Shown: positions 40,151 to 49,327 of the stretch, one piece after another
Position numbering within the stretch: the first letter of the stretch is position 1
Layout: the number at the start of each line of letters is the position of its first letter
Assembly (NCBI GenBank): GCA_963784805.1
Contig: CAWASR010000023.1
Coordinates: forward strand, 54,308-118,307
DNA length: 64,000 nt
From: Roseiarcus sp963784805
Lineage (GTDB): Bacteria > Pseudomonadota > Alphaproteobacteria > Rhizobiales > Beijerinckiaceae
Reading direction: 5' to 3'
Notes under the pieces: model-generated
Told to the model about the DNA's origin: nothing
Databases searched by the model: none
Seen by the model: the letters and a program-made list of their open reading frames with translations, nothing else
Made by a program: the position numbers and the translations under genes

Positions 40151-41923
40151 ATGAGCGAAACCCGGAAACTTGCGGCGATCCTGGCCGCCGACGTGGTCGG
40201 CTACAGCCGGCTTGCCGGGGCGGACGAGGATCGCACTCTGGCGCGGCTCAGGGCGCTGCGCAGCGACCTGATCGACCCGACAGTCGCCGTTCATCATGGC
40301 CGCGTCGTCAAGCGCACCGGCGACGGCGCTCTCGTCGAGTTCCGCAGCGTGGTCGACGCGGTGCGCTGCGCAATCGAAATTCAGAGCGGCATGGTGGAAC
40401 GCAACGCGGGCGTGCCGCAAGATCGGCGCATCGCGTTCCGTATCGGCGTTCACCTGGGCGATGTGATCGAGGAGGCCGACGGCGACCTCATGGGCGACGG
40501 CGTCAATATCGCTGCGCGATTGGAGGGGATCGCCGAGCCGGGCGGGATATGTCTGTCGGAAGACGCTTATCGGCAGGCGCCCGAAAAGCTGAAGCACGAA
40601 TTCGTCGATCTCGGCGAGAGGGGGCTCAAGAACATCGCGAGACCGATGAGGGTCTATGCGCTGAAGCCCGGCTCAGAAGCCGCAGCGCCCGCCCCCGCAG
40701 CCTCCGCCCCGAACAAGCAGGGGCCGCCGCATTTCTCCATCGTGGTCCTGCCCTTCGCCAATATCGGCGGCGATCCCGAACAGGAGTATTTCGTCGATGG
40801 CGTGACCGAGAGCCTGACCACCGATTTGTCGCGCATCAGTGATTTCGTGATCGGGCGCAATACGGCCTTCACCTATAAGGGCAAGCACGTCGATCTGAAG
40901 CAGATCGGCCGCGAGTTGAACGTTCGTTATGTCCTGGAGGGCAGCGTTCAGCGCGTCGGTCACCGGATGCGCGTCAGCGTCCAGCTCATCGACGCCGAGA
41001 GCGGCAATCATCTGTGGGCGGATCGGTTCGATAAGCCCCTGGCCGATCTCTTCGACATGCAGGACGAAATCGTTGCGCGTCTTGCGAACCCGGTGACTGC
41101 ACAGCTCACCGCGGCCGAGGCTCGGCGGGCGGAGCGAGCGCCAAATCCAGATTCGACCGACCTCACCTCTCAGGGCTGGGCTTGTTGGGATAAGGGCATC
41201 ACGCCTGACAATCTCGGGGAGGCCCGCCGCTTGTTCGAGCGCGCCTTGGCGCTCGATCCCGCCGACATATGGGCGCTGGTAGGGATTGCCAACGCGGACG
41301 CAGTAGCCGCGATAACGTTCTTTCCCGACGATCGAGCCGCGCGGCTTGTCGCGGCTGAAGCGGCCGTGACGAAGGCGTTGTCCCTGGCGCCCGAGAATGC
41401 CGTCGCCCACATGTGCCAGGGCATCATCCAGATCTACACCAACCGCGCCTCTCAGGGCGTCAGGGAATTCGAGCGGACGTTGGAATTGGATCGAAATCTG
41501 GCAAACGCGTACGGACAAATAGGCGCCGCCAAGATTCTCCTCGGCCGAGCCGAGGATGCGGAGGCTCACGTCCAGGAGGCGCTACGCCTCAGTCCCCGCG
41601 ACACGCTTGCCTACCTGTGGTGTATGATTGCCGGGTGGGCCAAATTATACCTCGGCAAGGAGGAGGAGGCGGTCGCTTGGCTGCGCCGGTCCATCGAGAC
41701 CAACCGAAATTTCCCAACCTCGCATTTCTTTCTGGCCGCCGCTTTGGCGCATCTCGGGCGGCTCCCTGAAGCGCGGTCAGAGGTTCGGGCGGCACGTGCT
41801 ATGAACCCGACTTTCACCATTGCCCGACTTCGCGCCAGCGGGTCGAGCGATGACCCGGCTGCGGCCGCGGGAGGGGAGCGGCTCATCGACGGCCTGCGCA
41901 AGGCCGGGGTGCCGGAGGGATGA
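40151..41923 (+). CDS. Class III adenylate/guanylate cyclase with TPR repeats
   Basis: Protein of 590 residues. The cyclase domain (about 1-170) shows the metal aspartates in AADVVGYSRL and RTGDGALVEF and the transition-state residues in DGVNIAARLEG. A FlgO/TolB-like domain follows (about 195-330, SIVVLPFANIGGDPEQEYF), then TPR repeats to the end. It makes a cyclic nucleotide, probably cAMP, with activity set by protein contacts through the repeats. ATG 40151 matches the paralogue on the other strand at 44684. A broken third copy overlaps its stop. Confidence 0.87.
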   Translation: MSETRKLAAILAADVVGYSRLAGADEDRTLARLRALRSDLIDPTVAVHHGRVVKRTGDGALVEFRSVVDAVRCAIEIQSGMVERNAGVPQDRRIAFRIGVHLGDVIEEADGDLMGDGVNIAARLEGIAEPGGICLSEDAYRQAPEKLKHEFVDLGERGLKNIARPMRVYALKPGSEAAAPAPAASAPNKQGPPHFSIVVLPFANIGGDPEQEYFVDGVTESLTTDLSRISDFVIGRNTAFTYKGKHVDLKQIGRELNVRYVLEGSVQRVGHRMRVSVQLIDAESGNHLWADRFDKPLADLFDMQDEIVARLANPVTAQLTAAEARRAERAPNPDSTDLTSQGWACWDKGITPDNLGEARRLFERALALDPADIWALVGIANADAVAAITFFPDDRAARLVAAEAAVTKALSLAPENAVAHMCQGIIQIYTNRASQGVREFERTLELDRNLANAYGQIGAAKILLGRAEDAEAHVQEALRLSPRDTLAYLWCMIAGWAKLYLGKEEEAVAWLRRSIETNRNFPTSHFFLAAALAHLGRLPEARSEVRAARAMNPTFTIARLRASGSSDDPAAAAGGERLIDGLRKAGVPEG

Positions 41924-42100
41924 TCCAGACCCGCCGCCTTGTCCCGATCCTCGCTGCCGACGTTGTCGGCTACTCGCGCCTCATGGGCGAGGACGAGGCG
42001 GGGACGGCGCGCGCGGTGCGCGAGCATCGCGACGCGGCGCGTCCGATCATGGCTAGCCTGGGCGGGCGCATCGTCAAGTCGACAGGGGACCGCGCCGCCA
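41920..42100 (+). pseudogene. N-terminal remnant of a third cyclase gene
   Basis: The ATG overlaps the stop of the intact cyclase (ATGA). The chain reads MIQTRRLVPILAADVVGYSR, then GRIVKSTGD, matching a class III cyclase start, and loses similarity at about residue 60. An ABM-type gene begins just beyond on the other strand. Confidence 0.75.
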
Positions 42101-42126
42101 AATTCTGCTGCGCGACGACAGCTCGC

Positions 42127-42420
42127 TCAATCAACGAGCGCGCACCGCGTGCCGGTGACCCTCAGGATCATCCCCGCGGCCTCTTCCCGCAGCTGGGATG
42201 TTGAAGGTCCGTTCCAGTGAGCCCGGAAGGCCGCATCATCTGTGTAAACTTCGTATAACAGCACTTTCGTATTGTCGTCGCGAGGCGCCAACACTTCGAA
42301 ATGCAGGGTCCCCGGCTCATCGGCGAGACACCTGGCTCTGTGCGCCATCAACAAGGGTAAGAGCCGGTCCAAACACCCGGGCACGATTTCGAGGTTCCCA
42401 ATAATGGCGAGCTTGGGCAT
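42127..42420 (-). CDS. ABM-domain (antibiotic biosynthesis monooxygenase-like) protein
   Basis: Protein of 97 residues starting MPKLAIIGNLEIVPGC with GGAGGCGTGCGC before the ATG. The fold signature includes EPGTLHFEVLAPRDD and YEVYTDDAAFRAHWN. Relatives are small dimeric oxygenases or quinol-modifying enzymes. It sits between two pieces of a broken cyclase gene, so it probably entered by insertion or recombination. Confidence 0.8.
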   Translation of the reverse strand: MPKLAIIGNLEIVPGCLDRLLPLLMAHRARCLADEPGTLHFEVLAPRDDNTKVLLYEVYTDDAAFRAHWNGPSTSQLREEAAGMILRVTGTRCALVD

Positions 42421-42439
42421 GCGCACGCCTCCACAAGCA

Positions 42440-42552
42440 TTCCCGACCCGGCAAACTCCGGATTTCGAGCCAACGGCTCGAGCGATACTCCGACCGCGGT
42501 CGCCGGAACGGACCGCGTCATTGACGGCCTGCGCAAGGCCGAGGTCCAAAAC
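42440..42552 (+). pseudogene. C-terminal remnant of a cyclase-TPR gene
   Basis: In one plus-strand frame this reads GFRANGSSDTPTAVAG, then TDRVIDGLRKAEVQ. It matches the last residues of the intact cyclase at 41923 (LRASGSSDDPAAAAGG, ERLIDGLRKAGVPEG). With the piece at 41920 it frames the ABM gene. Confidence 0.65.
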
Positions 42553-42589
42553 ATTGACTCCCGCCCAACCGCCGCACACACGCCTCAGC

Positions 42590-43774
42590 CTACTCCGCCC
42601 GCTGCGCCAGGCCTACGAGATCCTCCCCGCCTGCCGCTTCCTGATCGTGAGAAAAGTCGATTTGCTCGATCCGCTCGGCGCGGCGCGCGATGCGCAAGCT
42701 CGCGGCGCCGATCCCGTTGAGGTCGTCCTGAGCCTGGGTGAAATGGGTCTCGAGCTTGCCCGCGCGTTCGACGACGAGTCTCACGTCGTTGAGGAGCCTG
42801 CCGACTTCGGCCTGGATCGCCTGCGCCTCGTCGCGCATGCGCGCGTCGCGCAGGATCGCCTGGGCGACGTTGATCGCCATCGCCAGCAGCGTCGGCGAGA
42901 CGATGACGACACGGGCGCGATGGGCCTTCTGCACCAATTCGTCGAAATGCTCGATGAGATCGGAATAGATCGCTTCCGAAGGCACGAACATCAGCGCGAT
43001 GTCCTGAGTCTCGCCCGGCAGCAGATAGCGTTCGGCGATGTCCCTGACATGCTTGCCGACATCGGCGCGCACACGCGCCTGGGCGCCTTTGCGCGCCTCT
43101 TCGTCGCGCGCCGCGCGCAAGGCCGAAAAAGCCTCGAGCGGAAACTTGGCGTCGACCGCCAGCAGGCGAGAATCGCCCGGCAGACGGATGACGCAGTCGG
43201 GCCGGGCGCGGTTCGAAAGCGTGAACTGGAAGTCGTAGGCGCCGGCAGGCAGGCCGTCGCGCACGATCGCCTCCATGCGCGCCTGTCCGAAGGCGCCGCG
43301 CGCCTGCTTGTTTGCGAGAATGTCCTTGAGCGACACCACCTCGCGCGTCATCTCGGTCAGGCGCGATTGCGCGGCGTCGATCACCGCCAGCCGCTCGTTC
43401 AACTTGCCGAGGTTTTCGCCGGTCGTGCGCGCCTGAGCGTCGAGTCCCGCGCCGAGCCGCGCGCCGACCGAATCGAGCCGGTCGGCGACGACGCGGGCGA
43501 GGTCCGACTGGCGCGAGCCGAGCCATTCGGCCATGCCGGCGACCCGGCCGTTGAGTTCGGCGCTCGACCGGACGAGCGCCTCGAATCGCGCTTCGATCTC
43601 TTCCTGCCGTTCCGCCGCCCTGCGCCTGTCGCCGCGGCGCGCGGAAGCGGCGCGCGCGAGCGCGATCAAAGACAGCAGCATGAACCCGGAGAGCGCGGCC
43701 AGCATCCAGCCCAGCGCCTGCGGGAGCGCAATCGGCGCGCCGCCAAGAACGACAAGCGGAGACGAAGCGGTCAT
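42590..43774 (-). CDS. rmuC: DNA recombination protein RmuC homologue
   Basis: Protein of about 394 residues with one N-terminal membrane helix (LGWMLAALSGFMLLSLIALA), a long coiled coil (about 60-170), and a C-terminal nuclease-like RmuC domain: CVIRLPGDSRLLAVDAKFPLEAF. RmuC limits inversions at short inverted repeats in E. coli; detailed function is poorly known. The start at 43774 (MTASSPLVVLGG) fits the membrane topology. It is divergent from def. Confidence 0.87.
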   Translation of the reverse strand: MTASSPLVVLGGAPIALPQALGWMLAALSGFMLLSLIALARAASARRGDRRRAAERQEEIEARFEALVRSSAELNGRVAGMAEWLGSRQSDLARVVADRLDSVGARLGAGLDAQARTTGENLGKLNERLAVIDAAQSRLTEMTREVVSLKDILANKQARGAFGQARMEAIVRDGLPAGAYDFQFTLSNRARPDCVIRLPGDSRLLAVDAKFPLEAFSALRAARDEEARKGAQARVRADVGKHVRDIAERYLLPGETQDIALMFVPSEAIYSDLIEHFDELVQKAHRARVVIVSPTLLAMAINVAQAILRDARMRDEAQAIQAEVGRLLNDVRLVVERAGKLETHFTQAQDDLNGIGAASLRIARRAERIEQIDFSHDQEAAGGEDLVGLAQRAE

Positions 43775-43900
43775 GAAGGAATCGGGGCCTTGAGCGGATC
43801 GATTGGAACAAAATAAGAACACGTTTGACCGCGCCTGTCCAGACCATTAACAGTCACGCCAATCCCGTTCCCGTTCCTGCCCTTTCTGAGCCGCTCCCGC

Positions 43901-44431
43901 ATGGCCCTTCGCCCGATCATCACCCTGCCCGACCCGAAGCTGCGTCTGGTCAGCAAGCCGATCGGCCGGATCGACGAGACGCTGCGCCGGCTGATCGACG
44001 ACATGATCGAGACCATGCACGAGGCGCCCGGCGTCGGCCTGGCGGGGATTCAGATCGGCGAGCCGATCCGCCTCCTCGTCGTCGACGTCGCCAAGAAGGA
44101 CGAGCCGCCGCAGCCGCAGGCGTTCGTCAATCCTCAGGTCACTTGGCTCTCGGACGAGCGCTCCGTCTATGAAGAGGGCTGCCTGTCGATCCCGGAATAT
44201 TACGCCGAGGTCGAACGGCCGGCGTCGGTCCGCGCGCGCTATCTCGACCGCGAGGGCAAAAGCCGCGAAATCCTGGCCGAGGGCCTGCTGGCCACGGTGC
44301 TGCAGCACGAGATCGACCATCTCGACGGCGTTCTGTTCATCGACCACATCTCCAAGCTGAAGCGCGACCGCGTCATCAAGAAATTCGCCAAGGCCGCCAA
44401 GCGCGCCGGCGACGGCCAGCACGTGCTGTGA
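43901..44431 (+). CDS. def: Peptide deformylase
   Basis: Metalloenzyme of 176 residues that removes the formyl group from new proteins. The three motifs are GVGLAG (44-49, with G in place of the more usual A), EEGCLS with metal ligand C94, and HEIDH with H136 and H140. fmt, often adjacent, is not present here; the gene stands alone between rmuC and a 252-base gap with no feature I recognise. Confidence 0.92.
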   Translation: MALRPIITLPDPKLRLVSKPIGRIDETLRRLIDDMIETMHEAPGVGLAGIQIGEPIRLLVVDVAKKDEPPQPQAFVNPQVTWLSDERSVYEEGCLSIPEYYAEVERPASVRARYLDREGKSREILAEGLLATVLQHEIDHLDGVLFIDHISKLKRDRVIKKFAKAAKRAGDGQHVL

Positions 44432-44683
44432 ACGGGCTCCGGCTTGCAAGAAAGCCAGAACCCGCGCCGTTTTCCGCTCGATGGCGGGAAGCCAACCATC
44501 CTTGCGCTGAACGGGCCGGCGTGATCGAAACTATCGCAGCCGCGTAAAATGGGCTTGCCGTAGACGCAAGAAGGCCGCGGCCACGTCAGAGCCGAAGGGA
44601 CCCACAGGACGGCGAATGCAAGCAATTCGCAGCCATGTTCGGCCTTTTCGTTTTATTCACATCAAAACAATCAAGCAGAGTTC

Positions 44684-46483
44684 CTAACCCTCCTTCAACC
44701 CGGCCTTTCTCAGCCCTTCCACAATATGTTCCCGATCTTGCGGCGCTGCGTTCCATTTCTTCAGTTCGGCGCGGGCTGAAAAATTCGGCTTCAGCTCGAA
44801 GATGCGGGCGAGCGACTCTCCCGCGTCTTGATGACCGAGTTGTCCCTTGGCGGCGGACGTCATGAGATGGGTCCAATAGAAATGCGGCATGCCGACACGC
44901 TCGATATCCGTGATCATCTCCTCATAGGCCCGTTGATGGTAATGCAGTCTCGCGGAGCTGAAATGATACCAGCCGGGATGCAACGGGTTGAGCCTCCGCG
45001 CGCGTTTCGAGAGCTCGACACCGCGCTCGAACTCGCCCGACATCGCGAAGTAGTGGCCGACGTCGGCCAGTGTTTCGGGATCGTTGGGATTGAGTTCGAC
45101 CGCGAGTTGGGCCTCTTTCTCGAAATTGCCGTTCTCGCCGTGGAAAAAATAGACGATGGCCAGCCAGCACCGGGCGTAGGCGTTCTGGGGATCGAGCTGC
45201 GTCGCAGCGAGGGCATGAACGAGGGCGCGGCCGATCGGATCGGGACGCGGGTTGGTGTCAAACCGATGCTCGGCCAGATAGACATTCGCCAACAGCGCGT
45301 GCGCCTCCGACGACAGCGGGTCGAGCTCGACCGCCTTCTCGAGGAGACCGCGCGCTTCCGCATGCATCTCGGAACTCAGCACCCGGGTGTAGCGCCGGGC
45401 CCGCAGCAGGCAGTCGTAGGCGTCGAGGTCCATGGTTCTCTTGTCCAGAGAACGCTGCAGCGCAACGTCCTGAACCTTGACGCCTAGCGTCGCGGCGACC
45501 GTCCGCGTCACCTCGTCCTGCAGCTCGAAAATATCGGCCATCTCCCTGTCGTACCGGTCGCCCCAGACCTGCATGCCAGTGAGCGCGTCGATGAGATGCG
45601 CCGAAATGCGCACTCTACCGCCGCCGCGCCGGACGCTTCCCTGGACGAAGAAGCCGGCGTTGAGCTTGCCGCGCAGGTCCTCAAGATCGAGCACGCGCCC
45701 CTTGAACGGCAGAATCGAAGCGCCGGCGATCACCCGGAGATCGCGGAACCGCGAGAGATTGGTGATGATGTCTTCCGTGAGGCCATCGGCGAAATATTCG
45801 TCGATGTCCGCGCTCAAGTTGGCGAAGGGCAAGATTGCGACGACCGGTCTTTCCGCCCTACGCCGAGACTCCTGGGCGGCGGAGGCCGATTTCCCCGGGC
45901 CCGTCTCTGAGCGCGACGCGCTGGCCGGTTCGGTCGCGCCGTGAGGCCTCACCGTTGCGCGATCCGGCGTCAAGAGGTAGGCGCGCACTGGTCGGGCGAT
46001 GTTTCTGAGGCTCTGCTCGCCCAGATCGACAAACTGCGCCTCGACCTTGTCGCGCACCTGCCGCCAGGCGTCCTCCGACAGGCAGACGCCTCCGGGTTCG
46101 CAAACGCCTTCGAGACGCGCGGCGATGTTGACGCCGTCGCCCATCAAATCGCCGTCGCTCTCCTCGACCACGTCGCCGAGATGAACGCCGATCCGAAATT
46201 CGATCCGGCGGTCTGGCGGCATTCCCGCGTTGTGCTCAACAACTCCGTGCTGCAATGCAACGGCCCAACGGAATGCGTCGACGACGCTGCGAAACTCGGC
46301 CAGAATGCCGTCGCCAGTCCACTTGACCGTGCGCCCGCGGTGCTCAGCGATTGCGGGGTCGATCAGAGCGCTGCGAAGCGCCCGAAGCCGCGCCAGCGTG
46401 CGTTCTTCCTCGGCGCCCGCAAGCCGGCTGTACCCGACCACGTCGGCCGCTACGATTGCCGCAAGCTTTCTGGTTTCGCTCAT
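44684..46483 (-). CDS. Class III adenylate/guanylate cyclase with TPR repeats
   Basis: Protein of 599 residues, paralogue of the protein at 40151. It begins with the same MSETRKLAAI and has AADVVGYSRL, KWTGDGILAEF and DGVNIAARLEG in the cyclase domain. The FlgO-like domain (VVAILPFANLSADIDEYFADG) and TPR repeats follow, ending HIVEGLRKAGLKEG. Catalytic residues look complete. Two intact copies and one broken copy within 6.5 kb point to local duplication. Confidence 0.87.
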   Translation of the reverse strand: MSETRKLAAIVAADVVGYSRLAGAEEERTLARLRALRSALIDPAIAEHRGRTVKWTGDGILAEFRSVVDAFRWAVALQHGVVEHNAGMPPDRRIEFRIGVHLGDVVEESDGDLMGDGVNIAARLEGVCEPGGVCLSEDAWRQVRDKVEAQFVDLGEQSLRNIARPVRAYLLTPDRATVRPHGATEPASASRSETGPGKSASAAQESRRRAERPVVAILPFANLSADIDEYFADGLTEDIITNLSRFRDLRVIAGASILPFKGRVLDLEDLRGKLNAGFFVQGSVRRGGGRVRISAHLIDALTGMQVWGDRYDREMADIFELQDEVTRTVAATLGVKVQDVALQRSLDKRTMDLDAYDCLLRARRYTRVLSSEMHAEARGLLEKAVELDPLSSEAHALLANVYLAEHRFDTNPRPDPIGRALVHALAATQLDPQNAYARCWLAIVYFFHGENGNFEKEAQLAVELNPNDPETLADVGHYFAMSGEFERGVELSKRARRLNPLHPGWYHFSSARLHYHQRAYEEMITDIERVGMPHFYWTHLMTSAAKGQLGHQDAGESLARIFELKPNFSARAELKKWNAAPQDREHIVEGLRKAGLKEG

Positions 46484-46769
46484 GAGGTTCAGCTGACGGC
46501 TAACTTATCACAACTTCGGCCGAAATCCCCACGGCCGCAGAAGGACGGTGGAAGGTGAAGCCAGGGCCAGCGAACCGCCCGGGGCGGGCGTCGAGGACAG
46601 GCATGATGTTTTGGTTGGACCCGATCGAGCCGCTGGCGACACCGGTCCCCCGACACGACGAGAACAAATGGCGCGCGACCAGCGTATTGAACCCAAACCG
46701 CTTTCCGTGGCATGTTAGCCCATTGTGGCCATTAACGGCGACAAACGCCAAATCGAAAGGGAGGAAACC

Positions 46770-47801
46770 ATGACAGACACCGGCAAAGTCATTTCACAGG
46801 ATCGCCGCAGACTCATCCAGGTCGCCGGCGCGGGGGCCGCCGCCCTGTTCGGCGGATTGGGCGTCAATCCGATGATCGGCGCGGCGATGGCCCAGGAGGC
46901 CGGCAGGTCGCCGAAGCCGCTGAAGGCCGCCTTCTCCAACGCCGGATTGCAGGCGACCTGGTGCGCGCAGGGCAAGCAGGCCGCTGAATATTGGGGCAAG
47001 CTGTTCAACGTCGACGTCACGTGGTTCGACGGCCAGCTCGACGCGGTCAAGCAGCGCTCGGCGATCGACAACATGGCCTCGCAGAAGTGGGATTTCGCCG
47101 CCATCCAGGCTTTCGGCATCGGCACCCTGACCGCGCCGGTCAACAAGATGATCGACGCCGGCATTCCGGTCATCGACATGGATACTTTGATCGCCCCGCT
47201 CGACACCATCAAGATCCAGACGTTTATCGCGCCCGACAACGAGTTCATGGGGGCCTCGGTCACCCAGGCGCTCGTCAACGCGATCAACGGCGAAGGCACG
47301 ATCGTCATGACCCAGGGCGCGCTTGGACACACCGGGGCGCAGGGACGCGCCAGGGGTTTCCACTCCGTCATCTCCAAGTTCCCGAAGATCAAGGTTCTCG
47401 ACGAACAGCCGGCCGATTGGGACGTGACCAAGGTCGCGCGCATCTGGGAGACGCTGCTGACCAAATATCCCAAGATCGACGCCGCCTTCTTCCACAATGA
47501 CGATATGGCGCTGGCCGCCGTCAAGGTGATGGAGTCCAAGGGCCGCACCGAGACCAAGGTCGGCGGCGTCGACGCCATGCCGCCGGCGATCAAGGCGGTG
47601 CAGGACGGCAAGATGTACGCGACCGTCCGCAATCCGTCCTGCCGCATTCACGGCGGGGCGATCGTCGCCGGCGTCCAGGCGGTAGTCCACGGCGCCAAGA
47701 CCGGCAAGGATATCCCGAAGAGCATTGTCGCCGACGGCCCGGTCGTCACCAAGGCCAACGCCGACGGCATGCTGTGGATGGAGGAGCAGTTCCTCATCTG
47801 A
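46770..47801 (+). CDS. RbsB-type sugar ABC transporter substrate-binding protein
   Basis: Protein of 343 residues; ATG 46770 is preceded by GGGAGG. The leader contains RRRLIQVAGAGAAALFGG, a possible Tat-type signal, with cleavage near AMA-QE. The mature part is a periplasmic sugar-binding fold (PLKAAFSNAGLQATWC, FFHNDDMALAAVKVM). It is the first gene of the operon with the ATPase, permease and methylthioribose kinase, which suggests methylthioribose or a related pentose as ligand. Confidence 0.85.
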   Translation: MTDTGKVISQDRRRLIQVAGAGAAALFGGLGVNPMIGAAMAQEAGRSPKPLKAAFSNAGLQATWCAQGKQAAEYWGKLFNVDVTWFDGQLDAVKQRSAIDNMASQKWDFAAIQAFGIGTLTAPVNKMIDAGIPVIDMDTLIAPLDTIKIQTFIAPDNEFMGASVTQALVNAINGEGTIVMTQGALGHTGAQGRARGFHSVISKFPKIKVLDEQPADWDVTKVARIWETLLTKYPKIDAAFFHNDDMALAAVKVMESKGRTETKVGGVDAMPPAIKAVQDGKMYATVRNPSCRIHGGAIVAGVQAVVHGAKTGKDIPKSIVADGPVVTKANADGMLWMEEQFLI

Positions 47802-47821
47802 ACCGTCGAGAAGAGCTGGCG

Positions 47822-49312
47822 ATGGCGCTGCTCGAACTGACGGGCGTCTCGAAGTCGTTTGGCGGCGTCCAGGCGCTTCGGGACGTCGACTTCACGTTGC
47901 TCGCCGGCCAGATTCATGGCGTGGCCGGCGAAAACGGGGCGGGCAAAAGCACGATGATGAAGATCATCGCCGGCGTCCACTCCGCCGACGCCGGCCATAT
48001 GCGCGTCGACGGCAGGGAAGTGCATTTCCGGTCGTCGCGCGACGCGCTGGCGGCCGGGATCGGGATGGTGCACCAGGAGCTCAGCGTCGCGCCGGAACTC
48101 AGTGTCGCCGAAAATGTTTTTCTGGGCTCGCAGCCGGTCGATCGGTTCGGAATCGTCGCCTGGCGGCGGATGGCCGTAGCCGCCGCCGCGCAGCTGAAAA
48201 ACCTCGGCCTCAACATCGACCCGCGCGCGCGCCTCGGCGATTTCCCGATCGGCGTCCAGCAGCTGGTCGAACTCTCGCGCGTGCTGTTCTCGGGCGCGCG
48301 CATCATCATTCTCGACGAACCGACGTCCGCATTGTCGCCGCCGGAAATCGAGCGCCTGTTCGCCGTTCTCGCCAAGCTGCGCGAGGGCGGCCGCAGCATG
48401 ATCTTCATATCGCATTTCCTCGACGACATCCTGAAGATCTCTGACACGATCACCATTTTTCGCAACGGCCGCGAGGTCGCGACCACCGACGTCACTCCGG
48501 CGATCGACAAGGGCTGGATCATCGAGCGGATGATCGGCGCCGGGCGCGAGGAGCTGGAGGAAAGCTATCTCGGCGAGATCAGGCTCGACAGCCGTCCCGA
48601 CGCGCCGGTCGCTCTTCGCGCCAGCGAACTGACCCTTGCTCCCGCGTATCGCGACATTTCGTTCGAGGCGCGCGCCGGCGAGGTGCTGGGCATCTACGGC
48701 TTCATGGGCTGCGGCCAGCTGGAGCTCGCGCGCACCCTGTTCGGACGGCTTCACGCCGACAGCGGCGTCCTCGAGATCGGCGGCGAGGCCAAGGCGCTGT
48801 CCAACACGACAGCAGCCAAGAAGGCGGGCGTCGCCTATGTCGCGGAAAGCCGCCGGTCGATGCTGTTCGGCGACGAACCCGTCTACAAGAACATCTCGAT
48901 CGCGATCCTCGAGCGGCTGTCGCGATGGCTTTTAAAGCCCGAGCGCGAGCGCGAGATCGCGGCGGCGCAGGCCAAAAATCTCGACATTCGCCCGCCCGAT
49001 ATCGATTTGCGCCTCGGCGGCCTTTCCGGCGGCAATCAGCAGAAGGTCGCCTTGGCCAAATGGCTGACCCATGCGCCGCGTATTCTTCTGCTCGCTGAAC
49101 CGACCCGGGGGATGGACGTCGGCGCCAAGGAGGACGTCGTCAGAATCGTGCGCGCGCTGCGCGACCAGGGCATCGCGATTGTCGTCTTTTCGACCGAGCC
49201 GGAAACCGTGCTGTCGCTCGCCGATCGGGTGCTGGTGATGCGCAAGGGCGAGATCGCGCACGAGTTCGCGAGCGAGGCGATCAGCAAGGATCGCCTGTTG
49301 GCTGCGGCCTGA
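47822..49312 (+). CDS. RbsA-type sugar ABC transporter ATPase with two NBDs
   Basis: Protein of 496 residues with two nucleotide-binding halves. NBD1 has GENGAGKST and IIILDEPTSALSP. NBD2 has a degenerate Walker A (GFMGCGQLE), a good signature LSGGNQQK, and LLLAEPTRGMDVG, where alanine replaces the Walker B aspartate. Loss of function in one site is common in this class. The ATG at 47822 gives the family start MALLELTGVSKSFGG. Confidence 0.87.
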   Translation: MALLELTGVSKSFGGVQALRDVDFTLLAGQIHGVAGENGAGKSTMMKIIAGVHSADAGHMRVDGREVHFRSSRDALAAGIGMVHQELSVAPELSVAENVFLGSQPVDRFGIVAWRRMAVAAAAQLKNLGLNIDPRARLGDFPIGVQQLVELSRVLFSGARIIILDEPTSALSPPEIERLFAVLAKLREGGRSMIFISHFLDDILKISDTITIFRNGREVATTDVTPAIDKGWIIERMIGAGREELEESYLGEIRLDSRPDAPVALRASELTLAPAYRDISFEARAGEVLGIYGFMGCGQLELARTLFGRLHADSGVLEIGGEAKALSNTTAAKKAGVAYVAESRRSMLFGDEPVYKNISIAILERLSRWLLKPEREREIAAAQAKNLDIRPPDIDLRLGGLSGGNQQKVALAKWLTHAPRILLLAEPTRGMDVGAKEDVVRIVRALRDQGIAIVVFSTEPETVLSLADRVLVMRKGEIAHEFASEAISKDRLLAAA

Positions 49313-49327
49313 CCAAGGATTACGACG

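Noticed and set aside
46500..46751. An 83-residue frame in the spacer before the sugar-binding protein
   Set aside because: No family recognised; an overlapping frame on the other strand is equally long, and the region must hold promoters.
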